Assembly: GCF_000711235.1 (NCBI RefSeq)
Contig: NZ_JOMI01000009.1
Location: forward strand, 558,001 to 622,000
Reading direction: 5' to 3'
Origin: Prevotella sp. 10(H)
GTDB lineage: Bacteria > Bacteroidota > Bacteroidia > Bacteroidales > Dysgonomonadaceae
DNA: 64,000 bases
Part shown: piece after piece, positions 8,502 through 17,430 of the stretch
How the letters are laid out: every line of letters begins with the position of its first letter
Numbering within the stretch: position 1 is the first letter of the stretch
Translations under genes and position numbers: made by a program
Notes under the pieces: model-generated
Told to the model about the DNA's origin: nothing
The model's database searches: none
What the model saw: the letters and a program-made list of their open reading frames with translations, nothing else

Positions 8502-10295
8502 TTACGGCCTTATAAATTTAGAGAAAGCTTTCTCATCGGCGAATAAAATAGCAGTATTGATAAGTGCCAAATGAGAATAAGCCTGCGGGAAGTTGCCCAG
8601 TTGACGTTTTGTCTCAAAATCCAGATCCTCACTGAAAAGGCCGAGATGATTCGAATATGTCAATAGTTGATCGAAAAGCTTCAATGCCTCTTTTTTCTGC
8701 CCTATAACAAACAGCGCCCTTATCATCCAGAAAGTACATATAGTAAATGAAGAAGAAGGTAATCCGAAATCATCACCGCTTTTGTAACGGTACATTAATC
8801 CTTTGTGATATAATTCTTTCTTTATTTTTTTTACGGTTTTTACATATCTTTCATCATCAGGCGCTATAAAACCGTATTGTTCCATGAGTAATAAAGAGGA
8901 GTCGACATCGGAGTTATCATATGTCTGCGTGAAAGTCTGCATTTCTTCATTCCACCCGTGGGTGAATATATCATCTTTTATTTTATCGGCTTCTTCCCGC
9001 CATTCAGTTTCGTAGTTTCCTTTGTTCAGGAATGAGGCGATGTTTGCTGCCCTATCGAGGGCTACCCAACACATTACTTTCGAAAATACAAAATGCTTCT
9101 CCCTGTTTCTGAATTCCCAAATGCTCTGATCCTGATTCTTCCATTCGGCGAAAACAGTCTTTACAATATTCTTCACGATATCCCACATTTCTTCTATCTC
9201 GTCCAATGTACCCGGAAAGTGGATATAATATCTGTATATCACATCCATAAGATACCCTAACGAATCATTCTGCTTTTGATAATACGCCGCGTTACCTATT
9301 CTTACAGGACTGGAATTTTCATAGCCTGCCAGATGGTCCAGTATTTCTTCTTTCAGAACTCTTTCACCATGAATACCATACATGATTTGGAATGAATCTG
9401 ATTTTGTTTTTAATATCCGCTTTATAAAACCCATATAACGTTTAGCAGCCGACTGATGCCCCATTTTCAGTATGGTATCTACAGACATAGATGCATCCCT
9501 GATCCAGCAAAAGCGATAGTCCCAGTTCCTTACTTCTCCTATGGTTTCCGGTATGCTGGTAGTAATGGCCGCCAGTACGGCACCCGAATCCTGATAGGAC
9601 ATGAGTTTCAGGGTCAGCAGGCTTCGCGATATTATATCATTGTATTCATTGAACTTCATTGAGCGGTTATTCCAGTTGAGCCAATACACCTTTGTACGTT
9701 GATATTCCAGATAAACCCTTTCCGTGTCTATTTTTGTCAGCTTCTGATTGTATGCCAAAAGCAGGAAACCTTCTTTTTCGAGTACGATATCCTGTCCGTT
9801 AAGTATGGCATCGTAGTCGAAACTCGAATAGAGGTAAATACTCTCCCTGTCATTTTCACATGAAACAGTTTTTATAAAATCGTCAAATCTTTCATGCAAT
9901 GCCGTCTCTCTTGCATAGTTCATTATAGGTTCGTATTTAACCTTAAATGTCGGAGTTCCTGCCAAAGGTCTTATATATCTGTAAATTTCCGACGGGGTAT
10001 AATAATCCATGTCTAATGTACGGTAGCGTGGCATGAAATCCAATACTTCGAAACTGCCGTCCGGTGACATAAACCGTGTACAGAGGATGTTCGTCCCTTT
10101 CAGATACTTTTGCGAGCTTTTATAATTTTCGGGGACTATAATTGAAAAGCTTCCTCCTGCCTTTTCGTCCAAAATCTTAGAGAAAATAGAGGGTGAATCG
10201 AAGCTGGGAAGACATAGCCAGTCGATACTTCCTTCGCTTGAAACCAATGCTGCAGTTTTGCAATTGCCTATTACTCCGTAGTCGAGATTATTCAT
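8502..10295 (-). CDS. GH15 family hydrolase (glucoamylase or trehalase type)
   Basis: A 597-residue cytoplasmic protein with no signal peptide. It starts NNLDYGVIGNCKTAALVS, the N-terminal beta-domain pattern of prokaryotic GH15 proteins. The (alpha/alpha)6 barrel contains WDYRFCWIRDAS (about residue 250), the region of the SLLLMEQYGF block, and the C-terminal GNFPQAYSHLALIN block that carries the family's catalytic base area. GH15 enzymes of this type hydrolyse alpha-glucosides; several characterised relatives are trehalases. The gene is divergent (195 bp) from a fused trehalose-6-phosphate synthase/phosphatase, which makes trehalose the favoured substrate. That assignment is inference; glucoamylase activity on oligosaccharides is the main alternative. 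Confidence 0.9.
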   Translation of the reverse strand: MNNLDYGVIGNCKTAALVSSEGSIDWLCLPSFDSPSIFSKILDEKAGGSFSIIVPENYKSSQKYLKGTNILCTRFMSPDGSFEVLDFMPRYRTLDMDYYTPSEIYRYIRPLAGTPTFKVKYEPIMNYARETALHERFDDFIKTVSCENDRESIYLYSSFDYDAILNGQDIVLEKEGFLLLAYNQKLTKIDTERVYLEYQRTKVYWLNWNNRSMKFNEYNDIISRSLLTLKLMSYQDSGAVLAAITTSIPETIGEVRNWDYRFCWIRDASMSVDTILKMGHQSAAKRYMGFIKRILKTKSDSFQIMYGIHGERVLKEEILDHLAGYENSSPVRIGNAAYYQKQNDSLGYLMDVIYRYYIHFPGTLDEIEEMWDIVKNIVKTVFAEWKNQDQSIWEFRNREKHFVFSKVMCWVALDRAANIASFLNKGNYETEWREEADKIKDDIFTHGWNEEMQTFTQTYDNSDVDSSLLLMEQYGFIAPDDERYVKTVKKIKKELYHKGLMYRYKSGDDFGLPSSSFTICTFWMIRALFVIGQKKEALKLFDQLLTYSNHLGLFSEDLDFETKRQLGNFPQAYSHLALINTAILFADEKAFSKFIRP

Positions 10296-10489
10296 ATTAA
10301 AATATATTTGTTGATGTTATCATTATCCGTTAAAACATTATTCTGCGTGCTGTGAACCAAACGAAGCGTAATCTTGTTTAAATATCACATATTCAAACGT
10401 TACTTATTCCCCCATAAAGTAAATAATAGAATGGACTTGTCTGTTAAGACAGGTTAGATTCATATTGCACTCACAAAACGAATTAGTTT

Positions 10490-12682
10490 ATGAAACTTAT
10501 TATTATATCTAACAGATTACCTTTAAAAATTGTTGAGGAAAATAACAAACATACGATAACGCCAAGTCAGGGAGGCGTTGCTACGGGACTTGATTCTTTA
10601 GAAACAACAATGGATAAACACTGGGTCGGCTGGCCGGGTATGTATCTTGAAGAATGCGAGGAAAAGAAGGAAATAGACAGGCAACTTGCCGATCATAATT
10701 TCCAACCCGTATATCTAACACCCGAACAGATTGAAAATTATTACGAGGGCTACAGCAACAGTGTTTTGTGGCCTTTGTGCCATTACTTCTCCAATTATAT
10801 GCATTACGAAAATAAATACTGGGAGGCATATAAAGAAGTAAATGCATTGTTCTGCAAAGCTGCAATGGAGATTATCGAGCCGGGCGATATTGTATGGGTA
10901 CAGGATTATCAGTTGATGCTGGTACCCGGAATGATACGTGAGAAAATCTCAGATGTCAGCATCGGTTATTTTCATCATATCCCGTTCCCTTCTTACGAAC
11001 TGTTCAGAGCACTTCCTGAAAGAGCCGAAATACTAAAAGGGCTTTTGGGTGCCGACCTCGTAGGATTCCATACGCATTCGTATATGAGGCACTTTATCAG
11101 TGCGGTATACCGTGTGCTGAAACTGGATTGTAATCTGGATGAAATCCAATTGGACAGGCGGGTTGTCGATGTAGATGCTTTTCCTATGGGTATCAATTAT
11201 ACAAAGTATTACAATGCTTTGCAGGATATACATATCTGGCGAAAAGCAGAGGAATTTAAGACCAGCTTCGGCAAAGGAAAAATAATACTTTCGGTAGACA
11301 GGCTCGATTATAGCAAAGGAATACTGATTCGTCTGAAAAGCTTTGAGCAGTTTCTACAAAATCATCCTGAATACAAAGGTAAAGTATCGCTGGTAATGAT
11401 AGTTTCACCGTCGAGAGATAATGTAGACATCTATGCCGAGTTGAAAAACGAAATAGATAAAATGGTAGGGGCAATCAACGGAACATTCTCCACGCTCGAC
11501 TGGACACCTGTTTATTACTTCTACAGGTCTTTCGATTTTGAGGAACTTGCAGCGCTCTATCATATTGCCGATATAGCCTTAGTTACTCCGTTGAGAGACG
11601 GAATGAATCTGGTGGCAAAAGAATATCTGGCAACCAAGAAGGATAAACCCGGAGTACTTATATTAAGCGAAATGGCCGGGGCTTCGAACGAATTATCGGA
11701 TGCGATAATAGTCAATCCTACCGATATCAAAGAAATAGAAAATGCTATAGTACAGGCTTTGGAAATGCCGGTACAGGAGCAATTGCGGCTTCTTTCCTCT
11801 ATGCAGGATATAATTTCTGTTCAGACAGTAGGGCAATGGGCAAAGGATTTTGTGCAGGAACTGAAACAAGTGAGGAAACACAATGTGCAACTGGAACAAA
11901 AAATCGTGGAAAAGAAGAATTTTGAAAAGATTAGAGAGGATTATGACAAAGCGAAGAGCAGGCTGATTATGCTCGATTATGACGGTACACTCGTCGCTTT
12001 CAACAATGATCCGATGAAAGTATCTCCTTCAGAAGAGCTTCTCGATCTTTTGGCCAGAATGAATAAAGACCTGAAGAATCGTATTGTAATCACTAGTGGC
12101 CGCAACCGCCATATACTGGAAAAATGGTTGGGAAACCTCCATATTGGGCTGGCGGCCGAACATGGGGCTTTTTATAAGGAAAAAGGGATGTGGTACAGAA
12201 ACACACCTGAAATAAAATGGGATGATGAGATATTAAAAATTATACATCACACTGTAAAAAGAACTCCTAGATCGCGGATGGAAGTAAAAGATACGGCTAT
12301 TGTCTGGCACTATAGGGATGTAGATCCATGGCTGGCCGACCTCAGGGTAAACCAGCTGGTGGATGCTTTGATTAATCCTTGTTCAAGGCATAACCTGCAA
12401 ATAATGAAAGGAAATAAAATAGTGGAGGTAAAATCTTCCGATTTTAGTAAAGGAACAGAAGCCAAAAGGCTTATAGAAGGCGGCGATTATGATTTTATAA
12501 TGGCTATTGGCGACGATACTACTGATGAGGAAATGTTCCTCGCCCTTCCTGAAAACGCAACTACTATCAAAGTCGGAAAAAATACCAAGACTTCAAAATA
12601 TAATTTGCCTACACAGGCTCAAACCCTCTATTTTTTGAATAAACTGATAGAGCAAAAAGTATATAGTCAAATTGAGATTTAG
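10490..12682 (+). CDS. otsAB: Fused trehalose-6-phosphate synthase/phosphatase (OtsA-OtsB)
   Basis: A 730-residue bifunctional enzyme. The GT20 synthase domain (about 1-460) shows ISNRLPLK, the glucose-6-phosphate-binding WVGWPG region, [24 protein letters not shown], the LDYSKGI loop and [14 protein letters not shown]. It makes trehalose 6-phosphate from UDP- or other NDP-glucose and glucose 6-phosphate. The HAD phosphatase domain (about 490-725) has motif I LDYDGTL, motif II SGR, and motif [12 protein letters not shown], and dephosphorylates the product to trehalose. Both domains appear intact. The protein is cytoplasmic. A DUF937/OmpA gene starts 33 bp downstream and is probably co-transcribed. 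Trehalose is a compatible solute, which fits the osmotic stress flavour of the surrounding genes. Confidence 0.96.
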   Translation: MKLIIISNRLPLKIVEENNKHTITPSQGGVATGLDSLETTMDKHWVGWPGMYLEECEEKKEIDRQLADHNFQPVYLTPEQIENYYEGYSNSVLWPLCHYFSNYMHYENKYWEAYKEVNALFCKAAMEIIEPGDIVWVQDYQLMLVPGMIREKISDVSIGYFHHIPFPSYELFRALPERAEILKGLLGADLVGFHTHSYMRHFISAVYRVLKLDCNLDEIQLDRRVVDVDAFPMGINYTKYYNALQDIHIWRKAEEFKTSFGKGKIILSVDRLDYSKGILIRLKSFEQFLQNHPEYKGKVSLVMIVSPSRDNVDIYAELKNEIDKMVGAINGTFSTLDWTPVYYFYRSFDFEELAALYHIADIALVTPLRDGMNLVAKEYLATKKDKPGVLILSEMAGASNELSDAIIVNPTDIKEIENAIVQALEMPVQEQLRLLSSMQDIISVQTVGQWAKDFVQELKQVRKHNVQLEQKIVEKKNFEKIREDYDKAKSRLIMLDYDGTLVAFNNDPMKVSPSEELLDLLARMNKDLKNRIVITSGRNRHILEKWLGNLHIGLAAEHGAFYKEKGMWYRNTPEIKWDDEILKIIHHTVKRTPRSRMEVKDTAIVWHYRDVDPWLADLRVNQLVDALINPCSRHNLQIMKGNKIVEVKSSDFSKGTEAKRLIEGGDYDFIMAIGDDTTDEEMFLALPENATTIKVGKNTKTSKYNLPTQAQTLYFLNKLIEQKVYSQIEI

Positions 12683-12715
12683 AATAAATATGTTTAACTT
12701 TTAATAAATTAAATT

Positions 12716-13933
12716 ATGGTAAGTTTTTATGATTCACTAAAAGCGCTTGTAAACCGCGAGATGATTTCGAATGCATCTGCGACGGTGGAAGAAAGGGACT
12801 TTAATGTGTCCAGCGCAATTTCGTCTATTATTCCCGGACTTCTGGGTGTTTTCCTCAAAAATGGTAATACCCCACAAATAAAAAATACACTTGAAGAGGC
12901 CGGCAATCTAAATATCCTAGCTGATATAGACAGGGTTTCAAGTGAAAACCCGACATTGGAGCAGCAGAGAATAGGCGACGATTTTCTGCAACAACTTTTA
13001 GGAGATAAAGCTGCTGATTTTACTGCTCCGATAGCAGAGAAAGCAAGCATATCCAAGGTGGCAACCAACAGGCTCGTTTCAATGATAACTCCTGTTGTCA
13101 GCGGTTTCTTAGGCAATAAGCTTGTTAGGGAAAACTGGACAATGGACAGGCTTATGCTCGAACTAAAAAAAGAGAGAGATCGTTTTGTACCATTCATTCC
13201 TGCCGACCTTATCAGTTCTTTCGGACTGTCTTCTGTCCTTAATTCGGATAAAGTAACTCCGGTAGAAGAAAAATCGAAAGGTGGCATGGGCTGGCTGGTA
13301 TGGGTTCTTCTGGCAGTTGCTCTTATAGTGCTTTTCTTCTGGTGGAGATCATGCAAAGATTCGGATAGAGACATGGATAGAAATGCTGCAGTAGTGACAG
13401 ATACGATATCTTCAGCTCCGGCTGATAACGATCGCCAGATGAATGCAATGAACGATAGAACTTCTATGGAATTCGCTTTGCCCGACAGCTCAAAATTTCA
13501 GGCATATAAAGGTGGTGTAGAAGAACAGATGCTGAAATATCTGCAATCGGGCGATTATAAAAATGCGAAAGACGATGACCTAAAGGATAAGTGGTTCGAA
13601 TTTGACAATGTTGCCTTCGAATTCGGTAGTTCTACTGAGCTAAAACCCGAATCAAAAGCCCAGTTGAACAATATAATAGCCATATTGAAAAACTATAAGG
13701 ATGCTAAGATCAAAGTAGCTGCTTTTGCTGATAAAAAAGGCTCAGAAGAAGCTAATATGAAAATATCGCAGGAAAGAGCTAAGACAATCGAAAATATGCT
13801 CGAAAAAGGTGGTGCAGGCTCTCAGGTGGTAAAAATACAGGGCTACGGAGATGAATATGCAAAGCATAGTGCAAGTGATTCTAACGAGCAGAGAGCAGAA
13901 GACAGAGATATAGCTTTACGTTTTGTAAAATAA
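12716..13933 (+). CDS. DUF937-like/OmpA domain envelope protein
   Basis: A 405-residue three-part protein. Residues 1-180 resemble DUF937 (YidB-like): helical, with repeated ISSIIPGLLGVF and MITPVVSGFLG glycine-rich turns. A single strong transmembrane helix (about 190-210, GWLVWVLLAVALIVLFFWW) follows. The C-terminal region (about 285-405) is an OmpA-like peptidoglycan-binding domain with FEFGSSTEL and the KISQERAKTIENML helix. The predicted topology is N-terminus in the cytoplasm and OmpA domain in the periplasm, tying the inner membrane to the cell wall. It follows otsAB by 33 bp and ends at a strong terminator, so it is probably in a trehalose operon. The DUF937 name is less certain than the OmpA domain. 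Confidence 0.82.
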   Translation: MVSFYDSLKALVNREMISNASATVEERDFNVSSAISSIIPGLLGVFLKNGNTPQIKNTLEEAGNLNILADIDRVSSENPTLEQQRIGDDFLQQLLGDKAADFTAPIAEKASISKVATNRLVSMITPVVSGFLGNKLVRENWTMDRLMLELKKERDRFVPFIPADLISSFGLSSVLNSDKVTPVEEKSKGGMGWLVWVLLAVALIVLFFWWRSCKDSDRDMDRNAAVVTDTISSAPADNDRQMNAMNDRTSMEFALPDSSKFQAYKGGVEEQMLKYLQSGDYKNAKDDDLKDKWFEFDNVAFEFGSSTELKPESKAQLNNIIAILKNYKDAKIKVAAFADKKGSEEANMKISQERAKTIENMLEKGGAGSQVVKIQGYGDEYAKHSASDSNEQRAEDRDIALRFVK

Positions 13934-13950
13934 ATTGTAATTGGATGATT

Positions 13951-13987
13951 TCGGTAATACTCTGTATGGGTATTACCGATTTTTTTG
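13951..13987 (+). terminator. Rho-independent terminator of the otsAB operon
   Basis: A perfect 10-bp stem (TCGGTAATAC at 13951-13960, complement at 13970-13979) with a 9-nt loop is followed by at least seven T residues. It lies 17 bp beyond the DUF937/OmpA stop codon. Confidence 0.88.
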
Positions 13988-13990
13988 TGC

Positions 13991-14860
13991 TTACAGCGAG
14001 CTGTTTATTGCTTTTTCAATATCCTTAATCCTGTTGCTGTTAGTCACCTTTTTATAGTCATCATAGGATGAATTGATCTTTTTATCGCGAATAGATATTA
14101 GATTCTCAAGATTTTTCTTCCATCTATTCAAGACCGTTTCTGATACCTTATGTTGATTATTGGGAACAAACATTCGTTCAGGTATCTTTGCCTCGATGCC
14201 CCATTCTTTAAAATATCGCTGAAGTTGCGGTAAATGGTCGATACCGAAAACAATAACGATCGTGCGGGCATCTCCGGCCGCGGTCATAGTATTTTCTACA
14301 ATACGCCTACTACGTTCGTTCCAGTTACCCGAAGCTATTTCAGAAACCGTATTGACGCAAATAATTTCTTCATACATTATATCCAGAGACTGTAATGTGC
14401 TTTTCTCATGCAAGTAATCGTATGCCGATTTTTTACCTAAGTTTTCAAGATCATCATTCAGCCTCTTTATAATAGGTTGTGTCTTTTCCTTAACGGACTG
14501 AGGGTAATCCTTATTTGCCAGTGCCTGTGTTGCATAATCGAGCCGCCAATCGACTGGTTCGAAACGATAATTCAATTCATCCGCCATTTCTGCCAGCATA
14601 GCGGCTTCGGGAGGAAAGAAACCTTCCATTGGTTTGTCAAACGCTTCCGGAGTGATTTCTCCGCATACCAGATCGGGCTTTAGGGCTTTAACCTGCTCGA
14701 GAACATCAGCCAGAGAATAATTATATTTAGAGTCGAAATGCCGGGCATGAATTACTCCGATCAGATAAACATTTGGTTCAATATTATTTATGTCTTGCTT
14801 CATTTGCGGTAATGCGATTACCGGAATAAATAACAGAAGCAGGTAAAGTATCTTTTTCAT
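13991..14860 (-). CDS. Exported TraB/TIKI-like (ChaN/EreA fold) protein
   Basis: A 289-residue protein with a signal peptide (about 1-18). It has a GxxH pattern near the N-terminus (GVIHARH, about residue 35), an acidic DLVCGEITPE block (about 63-72) and a second GxxH-like motif near the C-terminal side (VFGIDHLPQL, about residue 205). Paired GxxH motifs with conserved Glu are the hallmark of the TIKI/TraB/erythromycin-esterase-like fold, which includes metal-dependent hydrolases. The exact family and the substrate are unknown. It is convergent with the otsAB operon and lies beyond that operon's terminator. It is probably periplasmic. Confidence 0.68.
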   Translation of the reverse strand: MKKILYLLLLFIPVIALPQMKQDINNIEPNVYLIGVIHARHFDSKYNYSLADVLEQVKALKPDLVCGEITPEAFDKPMEGFFPPEAAMLAEMADELNYRFEPVDWRLDYATQALANKDYPQSVKEKTQPIIKRLNDDLENLGKKSAYDYLHEKSTLQSLDIMYEEIICVNTVSEIASGNWNERSRRIVENTMTAAGDARTIVIVFGIDHLPQLQRYFKEWGIEAKIPERMFVPNNQHKVSETVLNRWKKNLENLISIRDKKINSSYDDYKKVTNSNRIKDIEKAINSSL

Positions 14861-14924
14861 AGCAGTTTATTGTAAAGAGTTTTTCTTTAAATCGATTGTA
14901 AAGTTATATGTTATAAAAATAAAA

Positions 14925-14952
14925 GAGCCGGATTTAATTAAAAATCCGACTC
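14925..14952 (-). terminator. Terminator of the 15254-14991 gene
   Basis: An 11-bp stem with one G-T pair (GAGCCGGATTT at 14925-14935 with AAATCCGACTC at 14942-14952) and a 6-nt loop is followed on the minus strand by a T-rich tail (TTTTATTTTT). It lies 38 bp past the stop of the small protein gene. Confidence 0.78.
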
Positions 14953-14990
14953 CTTTAAGAAATAAAAATAAGGATATAACAAAAGCACAA

Positions 14991-15254
14991 TTATTTCTTA
15001 TATTTTCCTGCCCATTCTATTACAGTATCGCTTTCCACGTTTACGCCATATTTTCTGGCTTTAAGTAAAATACGGTGTGCCAGTCCCGGTTTCTTTTCAT
15101 CCGAAGCATATCTGAAATATGATTCGGCTGCGCGTACATGGGCAGCATCAGGCATAGGATAATCCCGTTCTTCGGGAATACCGAAATCTGACGGGCGAAG
15201 CTTTTTTTTATAGTCTGTAGATAATTTGTCAGTTTTTTTACTTTTCATTTTCAT
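14991..15254 (-). CDS. Small basic protein, DUF6582-like
   Basis: An 87-residue basic protein. The ATG at 15254 (MKMKSKK) is preferred to an upstream in-frame start at 15320 because the extra 22 residues look non-coding; ATG at 15248 is also possible. The core has FGIPEERDYPMPDAAHVRAAESYF, a pattern (F-G-I-P-x2-R-x-Y-P-x2-D-x2-H) found in small bacterial and phage-associated proteins often named DUF6582. A Lys-rich N-terminus and helical C-terminus follow. Function is unknown. The motif stretch given here is described rather than aligned, and the family name needs a profile search. Confidence 0.62.
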   Translation of the reverse strand: MKMKSKKTDKLSTDYKKKLRPSDFGIPEERDYPMPDAAHVRAAESYFRYASDEKKPGLAHRILLKARKYGVNVESDTVIEWAGKYKK

Positions 15255-15376
15255 AACAAATTGACATATAGATTTATAAAAAACATATCTTAGATATCTC
15301 AATAATAATCTCTCGCTCATATCTGATAATTTATAAGTGAGTATATCAGTTTTATTGATCTCCTGACTGGATAAAG

Positions 15377-15407
15377 TAAGAGGTATCCGGGTTACAGATA
15401 CCTCTTA
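15377..15407 (-). terminator. Hairpin downstream of the BON-LysM gene
   Basis: A perfect 11-bp stem (TAAGAGGTATC at 15377-15387, complement at 15397-15407) with a 9-nt loop lies about 115 bp past the stop of the BON-LysM gene. The minus-strand tail is only weakly T-rich. It may terminate the 18873-15522 gene run. Confidence 0.55.
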
Positions 15408-15521
15408 GTAACCAAACAATCGGTGTCCAAACTAAATGTAGCTTGTCGAAAAAAAGTGTGAAGCACTTATATTTTATTTTGCTTTATTATGCCGGATACC
15501 TATGGTATATGTCGTAACTGA

Positions 15522-15899
15522 TTATAAAGGAATCTTAAGCTTTTGTCCCGGATATATTACATTCGGATCTTTAAGAATGTCTTTATTGGCTTCATAAATC
15601 TTTTGCCAAGTCATGCCCGGATAGTTTTTAGCTATCTTGCTCAGGTTGTCGCCTGTTTTCACCTCATAGACGTTATCTGCATTTTCATCCGATTCCTCTT
15701 CTTTGATATCGAGTACCAGATCGCCGGAACGCATGTCCGGGTCTATTTCATCGTAGATGCTCCATATTCTTTCCTTAACAGGGGATGTTGCTGTTCCGGA
15801 AATGTAGAGAATACCGTTTTTTTCAGTAACCGATAGCCCTTCTACCTGTGATTTCTGGGCATAGTCTATCAGTTTATTGTATTTATCTTTGAGTTCCAT
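15522..15899 (-). CDS. BON-LysM protein (YgaU/Kbp-like)
   Basis: A 125-residue protein without signal peptide. An N-terminal BON-like domain (about 1-65, with the LYISGTATSPVKERIW strand-helix pattern) is followed by a LysM domain (about 75-125) with TGDNLSKIAKNY and the closing VIYPGQKLKIP. This is the architecture of Escherichia coli YgaU/Kbp, a cytoplasmic K+-binding protein induced by osmotic stress. It begins 3 bp after the stop of the BON lipoprotein gene, so the two are surely co-transcribed. Potassium binding is inferred from the domain layout. Confidence 0.88.
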   Translation of the reverse strand: MELKDKYNKLIDYAQKSQVEGLSVTEKNGILYISGTATSPVKERIWSIYDEIDPDMRSGDLVLDIKEEESDENADNVYEVKTGDNLSKIAKNYPGMTWQKIYEANKDILKDPNVIYPGQKLKIPL

Positions 15900-15902
15900 T
15901 GT

Positions 15903-16394
15903 TTACTTCAATTTTAGGTTGTTGGTAACTTTCTTAGGGTTGGATTCGTTTGCTATCTGCATTACTTTAGTCAGATCGCTGCGTTTAAGATCACCGCTAA
16001 GAATAACTTCACCGTTGCTGACTTCAACTTTTACGTCTTTATAGCCACCCGACTGAAGTTTTGCATTAATATCGGATTTTATAGTTTCATCCGGGTTAAC
16101 CATAGGAGCAGCAGGCTCTAATTCGCGTACCTGTATATTGTTCATTACATCTTTTACATGTTTTACAGAGCGTACAGATTCTCCGGCTGCAGTTTTTTCT
16201 TCCTGTGAATCAACCATACCGGCAAGAGTAACTACAGCGTCTTTTGTAGAAGAAGTAATCATCGGATATTTTTCCTTCAATACTTTTTCTACGTCGTTAT
16301 TTATACTTTGGTCACTTTGTTTACATGACTGGAAAGCAAAACCTGACAGGATCACACATACAACAATAAAGGCAAATTTTTTCATAACTTTCAT
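15903..16394 (-). CDS. BON domain lipoprotein
   Basis: A 163-residue lipoprotein: a hydrophobic signal segment ends in FQSCKQ with the lipobox Cys at residue 24. Two BON domains follow, about residues 33-95 (VVTLAGMVDSQEEK) and 105-163 (GEVILSGDLKRSD). BON domains bind phospholipid or other membrane components and are typical of osmotically induced envelope proteins such as OsmY. The ATG at 16385 is an alternative start. The gene overlaps operonically with the BON-LysM gene (3 bp gap) and follows the esterase gene by 32 bp. Confidence 0.9.
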   Translation of the reverse strand: MKVMKKFAFIVVCVILSGFAFQSCKQSDQSINNDVEKVLKEKYPMITSSTKDAVVTLAGMVDSQEEKTAAGESVRSVKHVKDVMNNIQVRELEPAAPMVNPDETIKSDINAKLQSGGYKDVKVEVSNGEVILSGDLKRSDLTKVMQIANESNPKKVTNNLKLK

Positions 16395-16426
16395 TTTTTA
16401 ATTATATTCTAAAACTATTAAATCAC

Positions 16427-17407
16427 TTATTTAAGATAGCGCTTCAAAGCAGCAGCCGAAGTTGAAATTAAAGTGCGGGTCTGCGGAATTTCGGCATAAA
16501 TATTCAGCATACCGAAATCGTGTATCACTCCATTGTAACGAAGAGTAGTAACATCCACACCAGCCTCATCTAATTTGCGGCCGAGGGCTTCGGCATCATC
16601 TCTTAATATATCGTTTTCGGCAACCTCGATAAGCGTTGGAGGAAGATTCTGTAACTCTTCTACAGAAGCCTGTAACGGCGAGAGGTAAATCTCTTTCCGT
16701 TTCTGCATATCTGTCGTATATTGATCGAACATCCATTTCATAAGCGGAGTTGTCAGAAAGCGCTGCTCCCCGTACATTTTATATGAGTCGCTATCGAATC
16801 CGGCATTGGCCACAGGCCACATTAATATCTGTAACTTAATCTGCGGGCCGTTATTTTTTTTCGACATCAGGCTGGTAACAATAGTCATATTACCGCCGAC
16901 ACTGTTGCCAACAACTGCCAGACGCTTACCATCCACATTTATTTCGTCGCCATGCTCTGCAACCCATTTTGTAGCGGCATATATCTCATTTATTGCCTGC
17001 GGATAATGAGCTTCGGGAGACGGCGTATAATTGACGAATACGGATGCAAATCCCGATTCGACTACAAGGTCGCGCACTAAGCGTTGATGGGTAGGATAGT
17101 CGCCCAATACCCATCCGCCGCCATGTATGAAAATGAATACAGGCAGTTTTTCTTTTGCTCCTTCGGGGCGGATTATATTCAACTTTATTGTATAATTGTC
17201 TACCGAAATTGTTTTCTCTGATTCTTCTATTCCTGATAAATCGACTCTCGAGCCGGCTTGCGCATCGATAAGCACTTTTCGGGCTTTATCTACTGGCAAT
17301 GTTTCTACAGGATCACCGCTATTGAGTACTTTCAGCCCTTTTTTTGTTTCTACACTCAGATGTGGGTCCTGCTGATAATCAGGAGCTTTTTGTATATTTT
17401 TATCCAT
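16427..17407 (-). CDS. Alpha/beta hydrolase, HSL-type esterase
   Basis: A 326-residue carboxylesterase-like enzyme of the hormone-sensitive-lipase group. It has the oxyanion HGGGW motif (FIHGGGWVLGD), the nucleophile elbow GNSVGGN (Ser), an Asp in ENDILRDDAE and a His in GVIHDFGML, so the catalytic triad is complete. The ATG at 17407 is chosen over a start at 17446: the latter would overlap the amylase gene by 16 bp and add a Lys-rich extension. No signal peptide is seen, so it is probably cytoplasmic. It lies between the alpha-amylase and BON lipoprotein genes in one gene run. The substrate (short-chain ester) is not shown by the sequence. Confidence 0.9.
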   Translation of the reverse strand: MDKNIQKAPDYQQDPHLSVETKKGLKVLNSGDPVETLPVDKARKVLIDAQAGSRVDLSGIEESEKTISVDNYTIKLNIIRPEGAKEKLPVFIFIHGGGWVLGDYPTHQRLVRDLVVESGFASVFVNYTPSPEAHYPQAINEIYAATKWVAEHGDEINVDGKRLAVVGNSVGGNMTIVTSLMSKKNNGPQIKLQILMWPVANAGFDSDSYKMYGEQRFLTTPLMKWMFDQYTTDMQKRKEIYLSPLQASVEELQNLPPTLIEVAENDILRDDAEALGRKLDEAGVDVTTLRYNGVIHDFGMLNIYAEIPQTRTLISTSAAALKRYLK

Positions 17408-17430
17408 GTTCTTTTTGATTTTTGTTTCTT

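Noticed and set aside
12727-13374. A 215-codon minus-strand open frame over the DUF937/OmpA gene
   Set aside because: It is antisense to a gene with a recognised OmpA domain, and its Ser-rich composition is typical of a mirror frame.
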